Assembly: GCA_035761805.1 (NCBI GenBank)
Contig: DASTQL010000099.1
Location: 1-17,832, forward strand
Direction of reading: 5' to 3'
Length of the DNA stretch: 17,832 nt
Source: DASTQL01 sp035761805
GTDB taxonomy: Bacteria; Actinomycetota; Actinomycetes; Jiangellales; Jiangellaceae
Below, piece after piece: positions 6,768 to 16,741 of the stretch. Numbering within the stretch: position 1 is the stretch's first letter; the number at the start of each line of letters is the position of its first letter. Under the pieces are notes generated by a model. It saw nothing but the letters and a program-made list of their open reading frames with translations. It was not told the DNA's origin and ran no database searches. The position numbers were made by a program, and so were the translations under genes.

Positions 6768-7702
6768 CCGGCGACCGGGGCGTGGAGCGTGGCGCGCCTG
6801 CCGGTCCCTCCAGCGCCGAGCGGCTCACCCCCGCCACCCGGGCGAGGGCGGCAGCGCGAGCGGTCGCCGAGCGGGCCGGCATCGGCATCCGGCCGCTCCA
6901 CGACGCCACCGACGCGGCCCACGCCATCGCACTGTTCGACGGGATCTGGCGGGCCGCGGCTGCTGACCGGCCGATCAGCACCGAGCTGCTCGTGGCGCTG
7001 GCGCACAGCGGCAACTACGTGGCGGGGGCCTTCGCCGGCGACGAGCTGATCGGTGCGGCGGCCGGCTTCCTCGCGGCCCCGCCCGGACAGGTCCTGCACT
7101 CCCACATCGCCGGGGTGTCGGCCCAGGCACGTGGACGGCACGTGGGCGTGGCGCTCAAGCTCGACCAGCGGGCCTGGGCCCTCGAGGCCGGGCTGACCGA
7201 GATCACCTGGACCTTCGACCCGCTCGTCCGCCGCAACGCCGCCTTCAACCTGCGCCGCCTCCACGCCCGGGCCGTGCAGTACCTGCCCGACTTCTACGGC
7301 CAGATGCGCGACAGCGTCAACGCCGGCGACGTGAGCGACCGGCTCCTGGTGTCCTGGCCGCTCGCCGCCGAGGAGGTCGCGGCCGCCTGCGAGGGTAGGG
7401 CGGTCGGCCCGGATCTCCCGTCCGCCGCTCCGTTGCTCGTGGTCGCGGCCGACGGGGGGCCCGTCGAGGCACCGACGCTCCCGGGTGCCGCGATCGTGGC
7501 CACGGCCACTCCCGCCGACATCGAGGCGATGCGTCGGGAGCGGCCGGACCTGGCCCGGGCCTGGAGACTGGCACTTCGCGAGACCCTGGGCGGGCTGATG
7601 GCCGGAGGCGCCTCGGTGGTGGGGCTCACCCCCGAGGGGTCCTACGTCGTGGCCCGGGGTGACGTCCAGCCGGGTCCCGGGCCGACCGGGGAGCGTGGAT
7701 GA
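6764..7702 (+). CDS. GNAT acyltransferase of COG3375 type, probable N-succinyltransferase for D-amino acids
   Basis: The protein has 312 residues with one GNAT domain at about 40-200, followed by a poorly conserved Ala/Pro-rich C-terminal part. I recognise the COG3375 pattern: SHIAGVSAQARGRHVG (the acyl-CoA-binding loop, with His where the common RGxGxG has Gly), ALKLDQR, then WTFDPL at 149-154, RNAAFNLRRL, YLPDFYG and a closing SDRLLVSWPL. In the pathway described from Geobacillus kaustophilus, a GNAT enzyme beside N-succinylamino-acid racemase transfers succinyl from succinyl-CoA to D-amino acids. I infer the same role from the neighbours. GTG 6764 overlaps the M20 stop, and its own stop overlaps the racemase start (ATGA), so all three are likely translationally coupled. 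The acyl donor cannot be read from the sequence. Confidence 0.75.
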   Translation: MTGDRGVERGAPAGPSSAERLTPATRARAAARAVAERAGIGIRPLHDATDAAHAIALFDGIWRAAAADRPISTELLVALAHSGNYVAGAFAGDELIGAAAGFLAAPPGQVLHSHIAGVSAQARGRHVGVALKLDQRAWALEAGLTEITWTFDPLVRRNAAFNLRRLHARAVQYLPDFYGQMRDSVNAGDVSDRLLVSWPLAAEEVAAACEGRAVGPDLPSAAPLLVVAADGGPVEAPTLPGAAIVATATPADIEAMRRERPDLARAWRLALRETLGGLMAGGASVVGLTPEGSYVVARGDVQPGPGPTGERG

Positions 7703-8823
7703 GGCTGGAAGCCGTGGAGCTGCACCGGGTGCTCATGCCCCTCGTGTCGCCCTTCCGGACCTCGTTCGGCACCCAGACCGAGCGCGAGGTCCTGCTGGTC
7801 CGCGTCCGCACCGACCGCGCCGACGGCTGGGGCGAGTGCGTGGCGATGAGCGAGCCCTCGTACTCAGCCGAGTACCTCGACGGCGTCGCCGAAGTGCTGC
7901 GGCGCTTCCTGGTCCCCGCCGTGGCCGCTCGGGCTGCCGGCCCGTACGGGCTCCGCGCCCGCGACGTCCTGCCCGCGTGCTCGGGGGTCAAGGGTCACCC
8001 GATGGCCAAGGCCGCGCTGGAGGCGGCGGTCCTCGACGCCGAGCTGCGCGCCCGCGGGGAGCCCTTCGGCGCCTTCCTCGGCGTCCAGCGCGACCGGGTG
8101 CCGTGCGGGGTGTCGGTCGGGATCATGGACTCGGTCCCGGAGCTGGTCGAGGCCGTGGGCCGCTACCTGGAGCAGGGCTACCTGCGGATCAAGCTCAAGA
8201 TCGAGCCCGGGTTCGACGTGGAGCCCGTCCGGGCAGTCCGCGAGCGCTACGGCGACGACCTGCTGCTGCAGGTCGACGCCAACGCCGCGTACGACCTGGT
8301 GGACGCCGCCCACCTGGCCCGGCTCGACGACTTCGACCTGCTGCTGGTCGAGCAGCCGCTCGCGGAGGACGACCTGCGCCAGCACGCGGAGCTGGCCCGC
8401 TACCTCCGTACGCCGATCTGTCTCGACGAGTCGATCGAGTCGGCCAAGGACGCGGCCGATGCGATCGCCCTGGGGTCGTGCCGGGTGGTCAACGTCAAGC
8501 CCGGCCGGGTCGGCGGCTACCTCGAGGCGGTCCGGGTCCACGACGTGTGCCGGGCCTCCGGCGTGCCCGTGTGGTGCGGCGGCATGCTCGAGACCGGCGT
8601 CGGTCGCGGGGCCAACGTCGCGTTCGCCGCCCTGCCGGGGTGCACGCTGCCGGGGGACACGTCGGCGTCCGATCGCTACTACGCGCGCGACGTCACCGAC
8701 CCCTTCGTCCTCGACGACGGGCACCTGCCCGTCTCCGCCGAGCCCGGGCTGGGGCCTCACCCGCTGCCCGAGGCACTTCGCGACCTCGGCACCGGCCGCG
8801 AGGAGCTTCCCCTGGACGGCTGA
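7699..8823 (+). CDS. N-succinylamino-acid racemase / o-succinylbenzoate synthase-family enolase
   Basis: This is an enolase-superfamily enzyme (muconate-lactonising subgroup) of 374 residues. The 1,1-proton-transfer machinery is complete: the KxK pair Lys165/Lys167 in IKLKIEPG, metal ligands Asp193 (QVDANAAY), Glu218 (VEQPL) and Asp243 (LDESIES), and the opposite-face Lys267 (NVKPGRVGGY). CGGMLETGVGR completes the C-terminal barrel. These residues are each offset by exactly +4 from the catalytic set I recall for the Amycolatopsis racemase (K163, D189, E214, D239, K263), which is good support for the NSAR/OSBS family. OSBS (MenC) activity is chemically possible, but no other menaquinone gene is present, while an acyltransferase and an M20 hydrolase are coupled upstream. 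It ends 48 bp from the convergent stress-protein gene, with no clear hairpin in that gap. Confidence 0.88.
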   Translation: MRLEAVELHRVLMPLVSPFRTSFGTQTEREVLLVRVRTDRADGWGECVAMSEPSYSAEYLDGVAEVLRRFLVPAVAARAAGPYGLRARDVLPACSGVKGHPMAKAALEAAVLDAELRARGEPFGAFLGVQRDRVPCGVSVGIMDSVPELVEAVGRYLEQGYLRIKLKIEPGFDVEPVRAVRERYGDDLLLQVDANAAYDLVDAAHLARLDDFDLLLVEQPLAEDDLRQHAELARYLRTPICLDESIESAKDAADAIALGSCRVVNVKPGRVGGYLEAVRVHDVCRASGVPVWCGGMLETGVGRGANVAFAALPGCTLPGDTSASDRYYARDVTDPFVLDDGHLPVSAEPGLGPHPLPEALRDLGTGREELPLDG

Positions 8824-8871
8824 GCGGCCTGCTCGCCGATCCTCGCCTCGCCACGCCCGTGCGGCTCGGCG

Positions 8872-9756
8872 TCAGGCCTCACCGGTCGTGGGGACGACGA
8901 TCACCGGCATCGCGGCGTTGCGCACGATCTTGCCGCTGTGCGTGCCGAGGAAGACCTGACGGACGAGGTCCTGACCGCTGCCGCCGATGACGAGCAGCTC
9001 GCCCTCCAGCGGCTGGAGCTCGTCCAGGGCAGCGCCCCACGAGTAACCCTGCGTGATGACGGACGAGCCCTTCACATCGGGTGGGAGCCGCTCGAGCACC
9101 GCCGCGTGCAGGGCGTCCAGCTCGGCGCGCCACTCGGTCCAGATCGTCATGTCCGGTCCGAATCCGACGACGGGCAACATGGCGTCCCGGTCGATGACCA
9201 GCACGGTCGCGACACGCAGCGGGATGCCGCGCTCGCGGGCAATGCGAGTGGCGAAGGACAGCGCATCCTGCTCGCCCTTGGACCCGGACACCCCGACCGT
9301 GACGCGGTCCACCGCCGCGCCCTCGGGGGGCGCGTAGCCCTCGGGCGCGATGGCGACCGGGACGCTCGAGCGGTGCATGATCGCGTCGGCGGTGCTGCCG
9401 ATCGAGATGCGGCCCGGTCTCCGTCGCGTCGAGGACAGCACCACCAGCTCGTCTGCCGCCTCCTCCGCGCGGGCCAGGAGCGTCGCCGCTGCGGAGCGGC
9501 GCTCGTGGAGCACGGTGTACTCGGCAGGCAGGTCGCCCAGCTCCTTGCGGGCCCGCTCCAGGACGGCGGCCGCGCGCTGCTCGGTGAACGCGATGTACTC
9601 GACGTCCACGCTGGCCTTGGACCGGAACGGCCAGGTGCCCGGGGACACCGTGCAGACGTCGAGGGTCACGTCCGCGCCGGTGGCGAGCAGCCGGCCGAGC
9701 GCGATCGCCTCGCCGGCCGTCTGGTCCGGCGGGCACGCCACCAGGTAGCGGGTCAT
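8872..9756 (-). CDS. Tandem-domain universal stress protein (UspA family)
   Basis: This 294-residue protein consists of two Usp alpha/beta domains (about 1-140 and 151-294). Domain 2 carries an exact G-2x-G-9x-G(T) nucleotide-binding motif (GGSG-QDLVRQVFL-GT) near its end, followed by VRNAAMPVIVVP. Domain 1 has the equivalent strand and GST (119-122 region) but lacks the first two glycines (SSTRRRPGRISIGST), so it may not bind ATP. The ATG at 9756 overlaps the stop of the upstream permease by ATGA and no separate ribosome site is needed, so the two are translationally coupled. Usp proteins linked to transporters often act as regulatory or sensing partners; that role is inferred here. The frame stays open far upstream, but this is antisense to valS and not real. 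Confidence 0.88.
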   Translation of the reverse strand: MTRYLVACPPDQTAGEAIALGRLLATGADVTLDVCTVSPGTWPFRSKASVDVEYIAFTEQRAAAVLERARKELGDLPAEYTVLHERRSAAATLLARAEEAADELVVLSSTRRRPGRISIGSTADAIMHRSSVPVAIAPEGYAPPEGAAVDRVTVGVSGSKGEQDALSFATRIARERGIPLRVATVLVIDRDAMLPVVGFGPDMTIWTEWRAELDALHAAVLERLPPDVKGSSVITQGYSWGAALDELQPLEGELLVIGGSGQDLVRQVFLGTHSGKIVRNAAMPVIVVPTTGEA

Positions 9757-11183
9757 TCCACGGGTCCCGTGTCCGCGTGCCGCAGGCGGGAGTTGTGCCA
9801 CCCGTACAGGACGTATGTCACGGCGGCGACGGCCAGCCAGGCGCCGAAGACCAGCCAGGTCACGACGTCGAGTCCCGACATGATGAAGATGCAGGAGGCG
9901 ATCGCCAGCGCCGGAGTCACCGGGAAGAAGGGGACGCGGAAGCCGCGGGGGAGGTCGGGTTCCCGATAGCGCAGGATGATCACGCCGGCGGAGACCACGG
10001 AGAACGCGGTGAGCGTCCCCAGGCTGACCAGGTCCCAGATCCAGTCCAGCGGGACCAAGGCTGCCAGGAGCCCGACGGCCGTGCCCACGATCAGGGTGTT
10101 CTTGCGCGGGGCACCGGTGCGCGTGTCCACGTCGTGGAAGGCCGACGGCATCAGGCCGTCGCGGCCCATCGAGAAGAGGATGCGGGTCTGCCCGTAGAGG
10201 ACCACGAGCGTCACGCTGAAGATCGAGATCACCGCTCCGAGTGCCAGGATCGTGGACGGCCAGGTCGACCCGGTGACGTCCCGCATGATCTGGGCCAGCT
10301 CGGGCGAGGCGCCGTCGAACGCCTCCACCGGCTGGGCGCCGATGGCCGCGATGGTCGTCAGCAGGTAGAGCGTCGTGACGATCACCAGAGCCGCCATGAT
10401 CGCCAACGGCAGGTTGCGCTTGGGGTTGTGCACCTCCTCGCCGGCGGTAGAGACGGCATCGATGCCGATGTAGGTGAAGAAGATGACGCTGGTCGCCGAC
10501 ACGATGCCGGCCATCCCGTACGGGTTGAAGTCCGCGAAGTGGTCGCTGTTGAACGCGGTGAACGCGATCAGGATGAACAGGATCAGCACACCGACCTTGA
10601 TGAACACCATGATCAGGTTGACCATCGCGGACTCGCGGCTGCCCCTCAGCAGGAGCGTGACGCACAGGATCACCAGGAGGACCGCCGGTAGGTTGATCAC
10701 GCCGCCCTGCTCGGGCGAGCTCGCCAACGCCTCGGGGATCTCCCAGCCGAAGAGGTCGATGAACAGCTCGTTGAGATAGCCGCTCCAGCCGATCGACGTG
10801 GCGGCGGCCGAGAGCCCGTACTCCAGCAGCAGGCACCAGCCGATGAAGTACGCCACGATCTCGCCGAGCACGGCGTAGGAGTACGAGTAGGCCGAACCGC
10901 TGACCGGGATCGTCGAGGCCAGCTCGGCGTAGCAGAGGGCGGTCAGCCCGGCCGCCAGGCCCGCCAGCAGGAACGAGAAGATCACGGCAGGCCCGGCCGT
11001 CGGCACCACCTCCTCGAGGACGAAGAAGATGCCCGTGCCGACCGTCGCCCCGACGCCGAGCGCCGTCAGCTCGGTCAGGGTCACGGAGCGCCGGAGCTCC
11101 CCACCGTCGGTCTCGGCTCCGGTCTCGGTGACGAACGCACCGACCGGTTTGCGCCTGAGGAGGGCATTGGTCACATCTGCCAT
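9753..11183 (-). CDS. APC-superfamily cationic amino-acid transporter (CAT family) permease
   Basis: This integral membrane transporter has 476 residues and about 12-13 hydrophobic helices. It has the family's first-helix signature (SVTLTELTALGVGATVGTGIFF) and the later AELASTIPVSGSAYSYSYA and EVHNPKRNLPLAI segments, all typical of CAT-type (TC 2.A.3.3) amino-acid permeases. I choose ATG 11183 because AGAAAGGT (11191-11198, read on the minus strand) lies 7 bases upstream. An extension to 11216 is possible but adds only charged residues. The substrate is probably a cationic or other amino acid, taken up across the cytoplasmic membrane; direction and specificity cannot be read. It is coupled to the Usp gene by a 4-base overlap. 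It lies opposite the amino-acid cassette, but a functional link is only a guess. Confidence 0.9.
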   Translation of the reverse strand: MADVTNALLRRKPVGAFVTETGAETDGGELRRSVTLTELTALGVGATVGTGIFFVLEEVVPTAGPAVIFSFLLAGLAAGLTALCYAELASTIPVSGSAYSYSYAVLGEIVAYFIGWCLLLEYGLSAAATSIGWSGYLNELFIDLFGWEIPEALASSPEQGGVINLPAVLLVILCVTLLLRGSRESAMVNLIMVFIKVGVLILFILIAFTAFNSDHFADFNPYGMAGIVSATSVIFFTYIGIDAVSTAGEEVHNPKRNLPLAIMAALVIVTTLYLLTTIAAIGAQPVEAFDGASPELAQIMRDVTGSTWPSTILALGAVISIFSVTLVVLYGQTRILFSMGRDGLMPSAFHDVDTRTGAPRKNTLIVGTAVGLLAALVPLDWIWDLVSLGTLTAFSVVSAGVIILRYREPDLPRGFRVPFFPVTPALAIASCIFIMSGLDVVTWLVFGAWLAVAAVTYVLYGWHNSRLRHADTGPVE

Positions 11184-11224
11184 GACTTGCACCTTTCTCG
11201 CAGCCGCGAGCGGCACCTGGACGC

Positions 11225-11230
11225 AAGGTA
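11225..11230 (-). promoter_or_regulatory. Possible -10 box (TACCTT) for the permease operon
   Basis: On the minus strand TACCTT fits TANNNT and would give a leader of about 35 bases that includes the ribosome site. A small GCCG-CGAG-CGGC hairpin (11203-11214) lies in that leader. No -35 box is convincing. Confidence 0.25.
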
Positions 11231-11330
11231 GTCCTTACGCGGCCCCTCCGGGAGTGCGCGGCGCGGTCCTGCTCGCAGCTGGCCCGGCTCGCGAACGCCT
11301 CGTCCGCGGGCTCTCCCGGCACCCGCTCAC

Positions 11331-11336
11331 TAGACT
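11331..11336 (+). promoter_or_regulatory. -10 box (TAGACT) of a probable leaderless valS promoter
   Basis: TAGACT ends 7 bases before the GTG at 11344, so transcription would begin on or next to the start codon. No Shine-Dalgarno sequence precedes that GTG. This spacing is the usual signature of leaderless genes in actinobacteria. No strong -35 is visible. Confidence 0.6.
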
Positions 11337-11343
11337 CCGCCGG

Positions 11344-13958
<2,615 letters not shown>

Positions 13959-13962
<4 letters not shown>

Positions 13963-15299
13963 GCGCGGACGGTCTGGCGCGGGTCGAGGCGGCGCTGGCC
14001 GCCCGGTGGCCGGAGTCGCGGATCGATCCGTCGCTCGACCGGATGCGCGACCTCGTCGACCTGCTGGGCCAGCCCCAACGGTCGTACCCCGTGATCCACG
14101 TGGCGGGGACCAACGGCAAGACCTCGACGGCGCGGATCATCGACGCCCTGCTGCTGGAGTTCGGCCTCCGCACGGGACGGGCGACGAGCCCGCACCTGGA
14201 GTCGGTGACGGAGCGGATCTGCCTGGACGGCCTGCCGGTGGAGCCGGACCGGTTGGAGGCGGCCTACGAAGAGCTGTGGCCCTACCTCGAGCTCGTCGAC
14301 ACGCGGCACCCCGGGACCCCGCTGTCGTACTTCGAGGTGGTCACGGCGCTGGGCTTCGTCACCTTCGCCGACGCCCCGGTCGACGTGGCGGTGGTCGAGG
14401 TCGGCATGGGGGGCACATGGGACGCGACCAACGTCGCCGACGGCCAGGTCGCGGTCATCACCCCGATCGGGCTGGACCACGCCGAGTACCTCGGGGACGA
14501 CCTGGCCGACGTGGCAGCCGAGAAGGCCGGGATCGTCAAGGCCCGGTCCCTGGCGGTCGTGGCCGAGCAGCGGGTGGAGGCGGCCGAGGTGGTCCTCCGG
14601 CGGTGCGTCGAGGTGGGGGCGACGGTCGCCCGCGAGGGACTCGAGTTCGGCGTGCGGCACCGTGACGTGGCCGTGGGCGGCCAGGTGCTCGCGGTGCAGG
14701 GCCTCGCCGGGCTCTACGACGAGCTCTTCCTGCCGCTCCACGGCTCGCACCAGGCTCAGAACGCCGCCTGCGCCCTCGCCGCCGTCGAGGGTTTCCTCGG
14801 TGGCGGACGTGACCTGCTCGACGTCGAGGCGGTCCGGGCCGGGCTCGCTCGGGTGTCCTCGCCCGGGCGCCTCGAGGTGGTCCGGCGCAGCCCGACGGTA
14901 CTCGTCGACGCGGCCCACAACCCGCACGGCGCTCACGCGCTGATGACCGCCCTGCAGGAGTCGTTCTCCTTCACCCGGCTGGTCGGGGTTCTTGCGGTCC
15001 TCCAGGACAAGGACGCGCTGGGCGTGCTGGAGGCGCTCGAGCCCGTCCTCGCGGTCGTCGTGGTGACCCGTAACTCATCCCCTCGCTCACTGCCGGTGGA
15101 GGACCTCGCCCGCCTGGCGGTCGAGGTCTTCGGACCCGACCGGGTCGAGGTCGCGGAGCGGCTCGACGACGCCATCGACCGCGCCGTGGGGCTGGCCGAG
15201 GAGGACGCGACCTTCGGTGGTCCGGGGGTCCTCGTGACCGGCTCGGTCGTCACCGCCGGCGACGCGCGGATCCTGCTCGGGGCGGGGGCCGGCCGGTGA
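13959..15299 (+). CDS. folC: Folylpolyglutamate synthase / dihydrofolate synthase
   Basis: This Mur-ligase-family enzyme adds glutamate to dihydropteroate and to folates, using ATP; it is cytosolic. The product has 446 residues from GTG 13959. The P-loop GTNGKTS is at 50-56 (VAGTNGKTSTARIIDALL). The Mur-ligase motifs EVGMGGTWDATN, ITPIGLDHAEYLG and the C-terminal DAAHNPHGAHAL are all in place. The LDHxEYLG segment with EKAGIVK matches the folate branch rather than cell-wall Mur ligases. It overlaps valS upstream and the DUF4233 gene downstream by GTGA at each junction, so translation is coupled along the three genes. Confidence 0.96.
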
Positions 15300-15640
15300 G
15301 GGGACTGGCTGCCGCGGTCCTCACGTTCGAGGCGATCGTGATCGTCCTCGCCATCCCGGTGGCGGTGTCGGTGGCCGAGGTCGACGCCGGCGTCGCAGTG
15401 CCCGCCGGGCTGGCCCTGGCCGTGCTCTGCCTCGTCGCCGCCGCTCTGCTGCGCCGCCCGCTCGGCTACCGCCTCGGCTGGGCCGTGCAGGTCGCGGCGG
15501 TGGCCCTGGGCTTCGTCGTGCCCGCGATGTTCTTCCTCGGCGGTCTCTTCGGCTTCCTCTGGTTCATGGCGTTGCGGCTTGGGGGCGAGGTCGAGGCCGC
15601 CCGGGCCCGCCGGGCGGCCTCGGGTCCCGGCTCCGATTGA
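15296..15640 (+). CDS. DUF4233 small integral membrane protein
   Basis: This is a 114-residue membrane protein of unknown function, found in actinobacteria directly after folC. Hydrophobic segments lie at about 4-27, 33-52 and 60-92 (the last probably two helices, ending LFGFLWFMALRLGGEVE), followed by a basic cytoplasmic tail (ARARRA). The GTG at 15296 overlaps the folC stop. The family call rests on the membrane pattern, the LRRPLGYRLGW motif between helices and the position. Its TGA stop (15638-15640) belongs to the second copy of the 81-bp palindromic element. The nucleoside diphosphate kinase gene that I would expect next is not present. Confidence 0.85.
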   Translation: MRGLAAAVLTFEAIVIVLAIPVAVSVAEVDAGVAVPAGLALAVLCLVAAALLRRPLGYRLGWAVQVAAVALGFVVPAMFFLGGLFGFLWFMALRLGGEVEAARARRAASGPGSD

Positions 15641-15715
15641 CCACGTTCACCACCCTGGTGGGGTCATCACGAGGCGTGCGCGCCCGGTGATGACACCACC
15701 ACCGGCCTTGTGGTC
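15635..15715 (+). repeat. 81-bp palindromic repeat element, copy 2 (contains the DUF4233 stop codon)
   Basis: This copy has the same length and plan as 2522-2602. It shares 34 of the first 36 bases, has a different 15-base centre, and then GGTGATGAC. Here it spans exactly the gap between the convergent stop codons of DUF4233 (TGA 15638-15640, inside the element) and the short-chain dehydrogenase remnant (TAG read on the minus strand, 15719-15717). GACCAC at the left edge can pair with GTGGTC at the right edge. Confidence 0.75.
15657..15700. terminator. Long hairpin between convergent genes, likely bidirectional terminator
   Basis: The arms 15657-15670 and 15687-15700 pair at 13 of 14 positions (one G-A mismatch). 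Inside the loop GGCG-TGCG-CGCC forms a further 4-bp stem. There is no T-run on either strand. Its placement between two converging reading frames fits bidirectional termination. Confidence 0.65.
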
Positions 15716-15716
15716 G

Positions 15717-16512
15717 CTAGTCGTCCAGACTCCCCATCGTCAGGTTGAGGGTCGTTCCCGTCATCCCACTCGCCTTGTCCGGAAGCCATGAAGACCCGCC
15801 ACGTCAGCCATCTCCGCGAGCGTCATGAGCCGTCGCGGGTGGGGTCCCTGCTCGCGAGCTGCTCCTGCCACTGTTCCCAAGTCATTCCCGATGCGATGGC
15901 GCGAGGCTCGAAAGCGTCCTTGAGCGTGGCTGTCTCCGGTATGCCTTGTAGTCGCAGACCGACCACGCGAATGCCGTGAGGTGCGAGCTCGGCGGACAGG
16001 TCTCGAGTGAGCGCCTCCTTGGCGGCCATGGCCGGGCCATAGCCTCCCACCAATGGGATGCCCGTCCGCGAGTGAAGTGTGGTGACGGTCATGATCACCC
16101 CCCGACTTGTTCGCGACCATCCGCCGAGCCGCCAGGCGTGCAGTCAGGAAGTACGACGTCGAGTAGGCCATGATCGGCAGGCAGAACTGCTCGACATCCA
16201 GCTCGACCAGCGGAACACCCAGGATCTTCGAGTTCGGGATCCCGACCGCGTTGACCGAGATGTCGATGCGACCCGACTGATCGATCACGGTCTGTAGGTG
16301 TCTGTCCACCGCCTGCTCGTCGAGAGCGTCGACCTCCGCCGCCTCGCCGGATCCACCGGCGGTAACGACGTGCGTGGCGACGAATTCGACGGGTGCAAGG
16401 TGGCGCCCGGCACGAAGAGCGTGGCTCGCTCAGACGCAAAGGCGCGTGCGACCGCGCCGCCGATCGCACCTCCGGCCCCGTAGATCACCGCAACCTTGTC
16501 CTTCAGCATCAT
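15717..16512 (-). pseudogene. Short-chain dehydrogenase/reductase, multiply frameshifted
   Basis: Minus-strand SDR gene whose full length can be followed only by changing frame about five times. The N-terminus MLKDKVAVIYGAGGAIGGAVA (start ATG 16512 or 16509, AGGAA upstream) has the Rossmann glycine motif. A lost base near 16410 leads to HLAPVEFVATHV through VDRHLQTVIDQSGRIDISVNAVG to LAARRMVANKSG. An extra base in the C-run 16098-16103 leads to IMTVTTLHSRTG, GGYGPAMAAKEAL and LSAELAPHGIRVVGLR. Further shifts near 15845, 15796 and 15780 lead to TGTTLNLTMGSLDD and the TAG at 15719-15717. The repaired length is about 264 residues, normal for SDRs. The catalytic Tyr and Lys are spaced Y-x6-K (YGPAMAAK), as in FabI-type reductases, rather than YxxxK. 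The gene is divergent from the ECF sigma remnant. Sequencing error is an alternative, but the core genes in the window show no such shifts. Confidence 0.8.
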
Positions 16513-16741
16513 CTCTGGTTCCTGTTCTGTGCCCTGGTGGTGTTGCACTTGCCCGCCTGATGAGTCGAGACCGACGGCTGACGCGCATCTGCAGGGGCGC
16601 TGCCAGTCTTCGCCATCAGTCGACGTCGGGTTCGTCGGAGCCGTCGATGATGTGGACACCGCTGCGTCGCGGGAGTGGGCGCCCACCGACCGCCTAGTTC
16701 GTCCCTCGGCGGGTGTCAGTACAGGGTGGAGGTGCGACAAG

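Noticed and set aside
7699..8823. Naming the racemase menC
   Set aside because: NSAR and OSBS share catalytic residues and cannot be separated by motif alone. The coupled acyltransferase and M20 hydrolase, with no menaquinone neighbour, favour NSAR, so no symbol was given.
11291..11296. GCGAAC half-site near valS as a second ClgR box
   Set aside because: The bases at the required distance upstream are CCC rather than CGC, so the operator pattern is not met.
16098..16103. Programmed frameshifting in the dehydrogenase at the six-C run
   Set aside because: Slippage at one run could be programmed, but four other shifts without slippery sequences make decay or sequence error the simpler explanation.
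16714..16720. TGTCAGT before the sigma gene as an ECF41-like autoregulated -35
   Set aside because: It differs from the TGTCACA form I recall and no CGTC -10 lies at the expected spacing; the ribosome site occupies that region.
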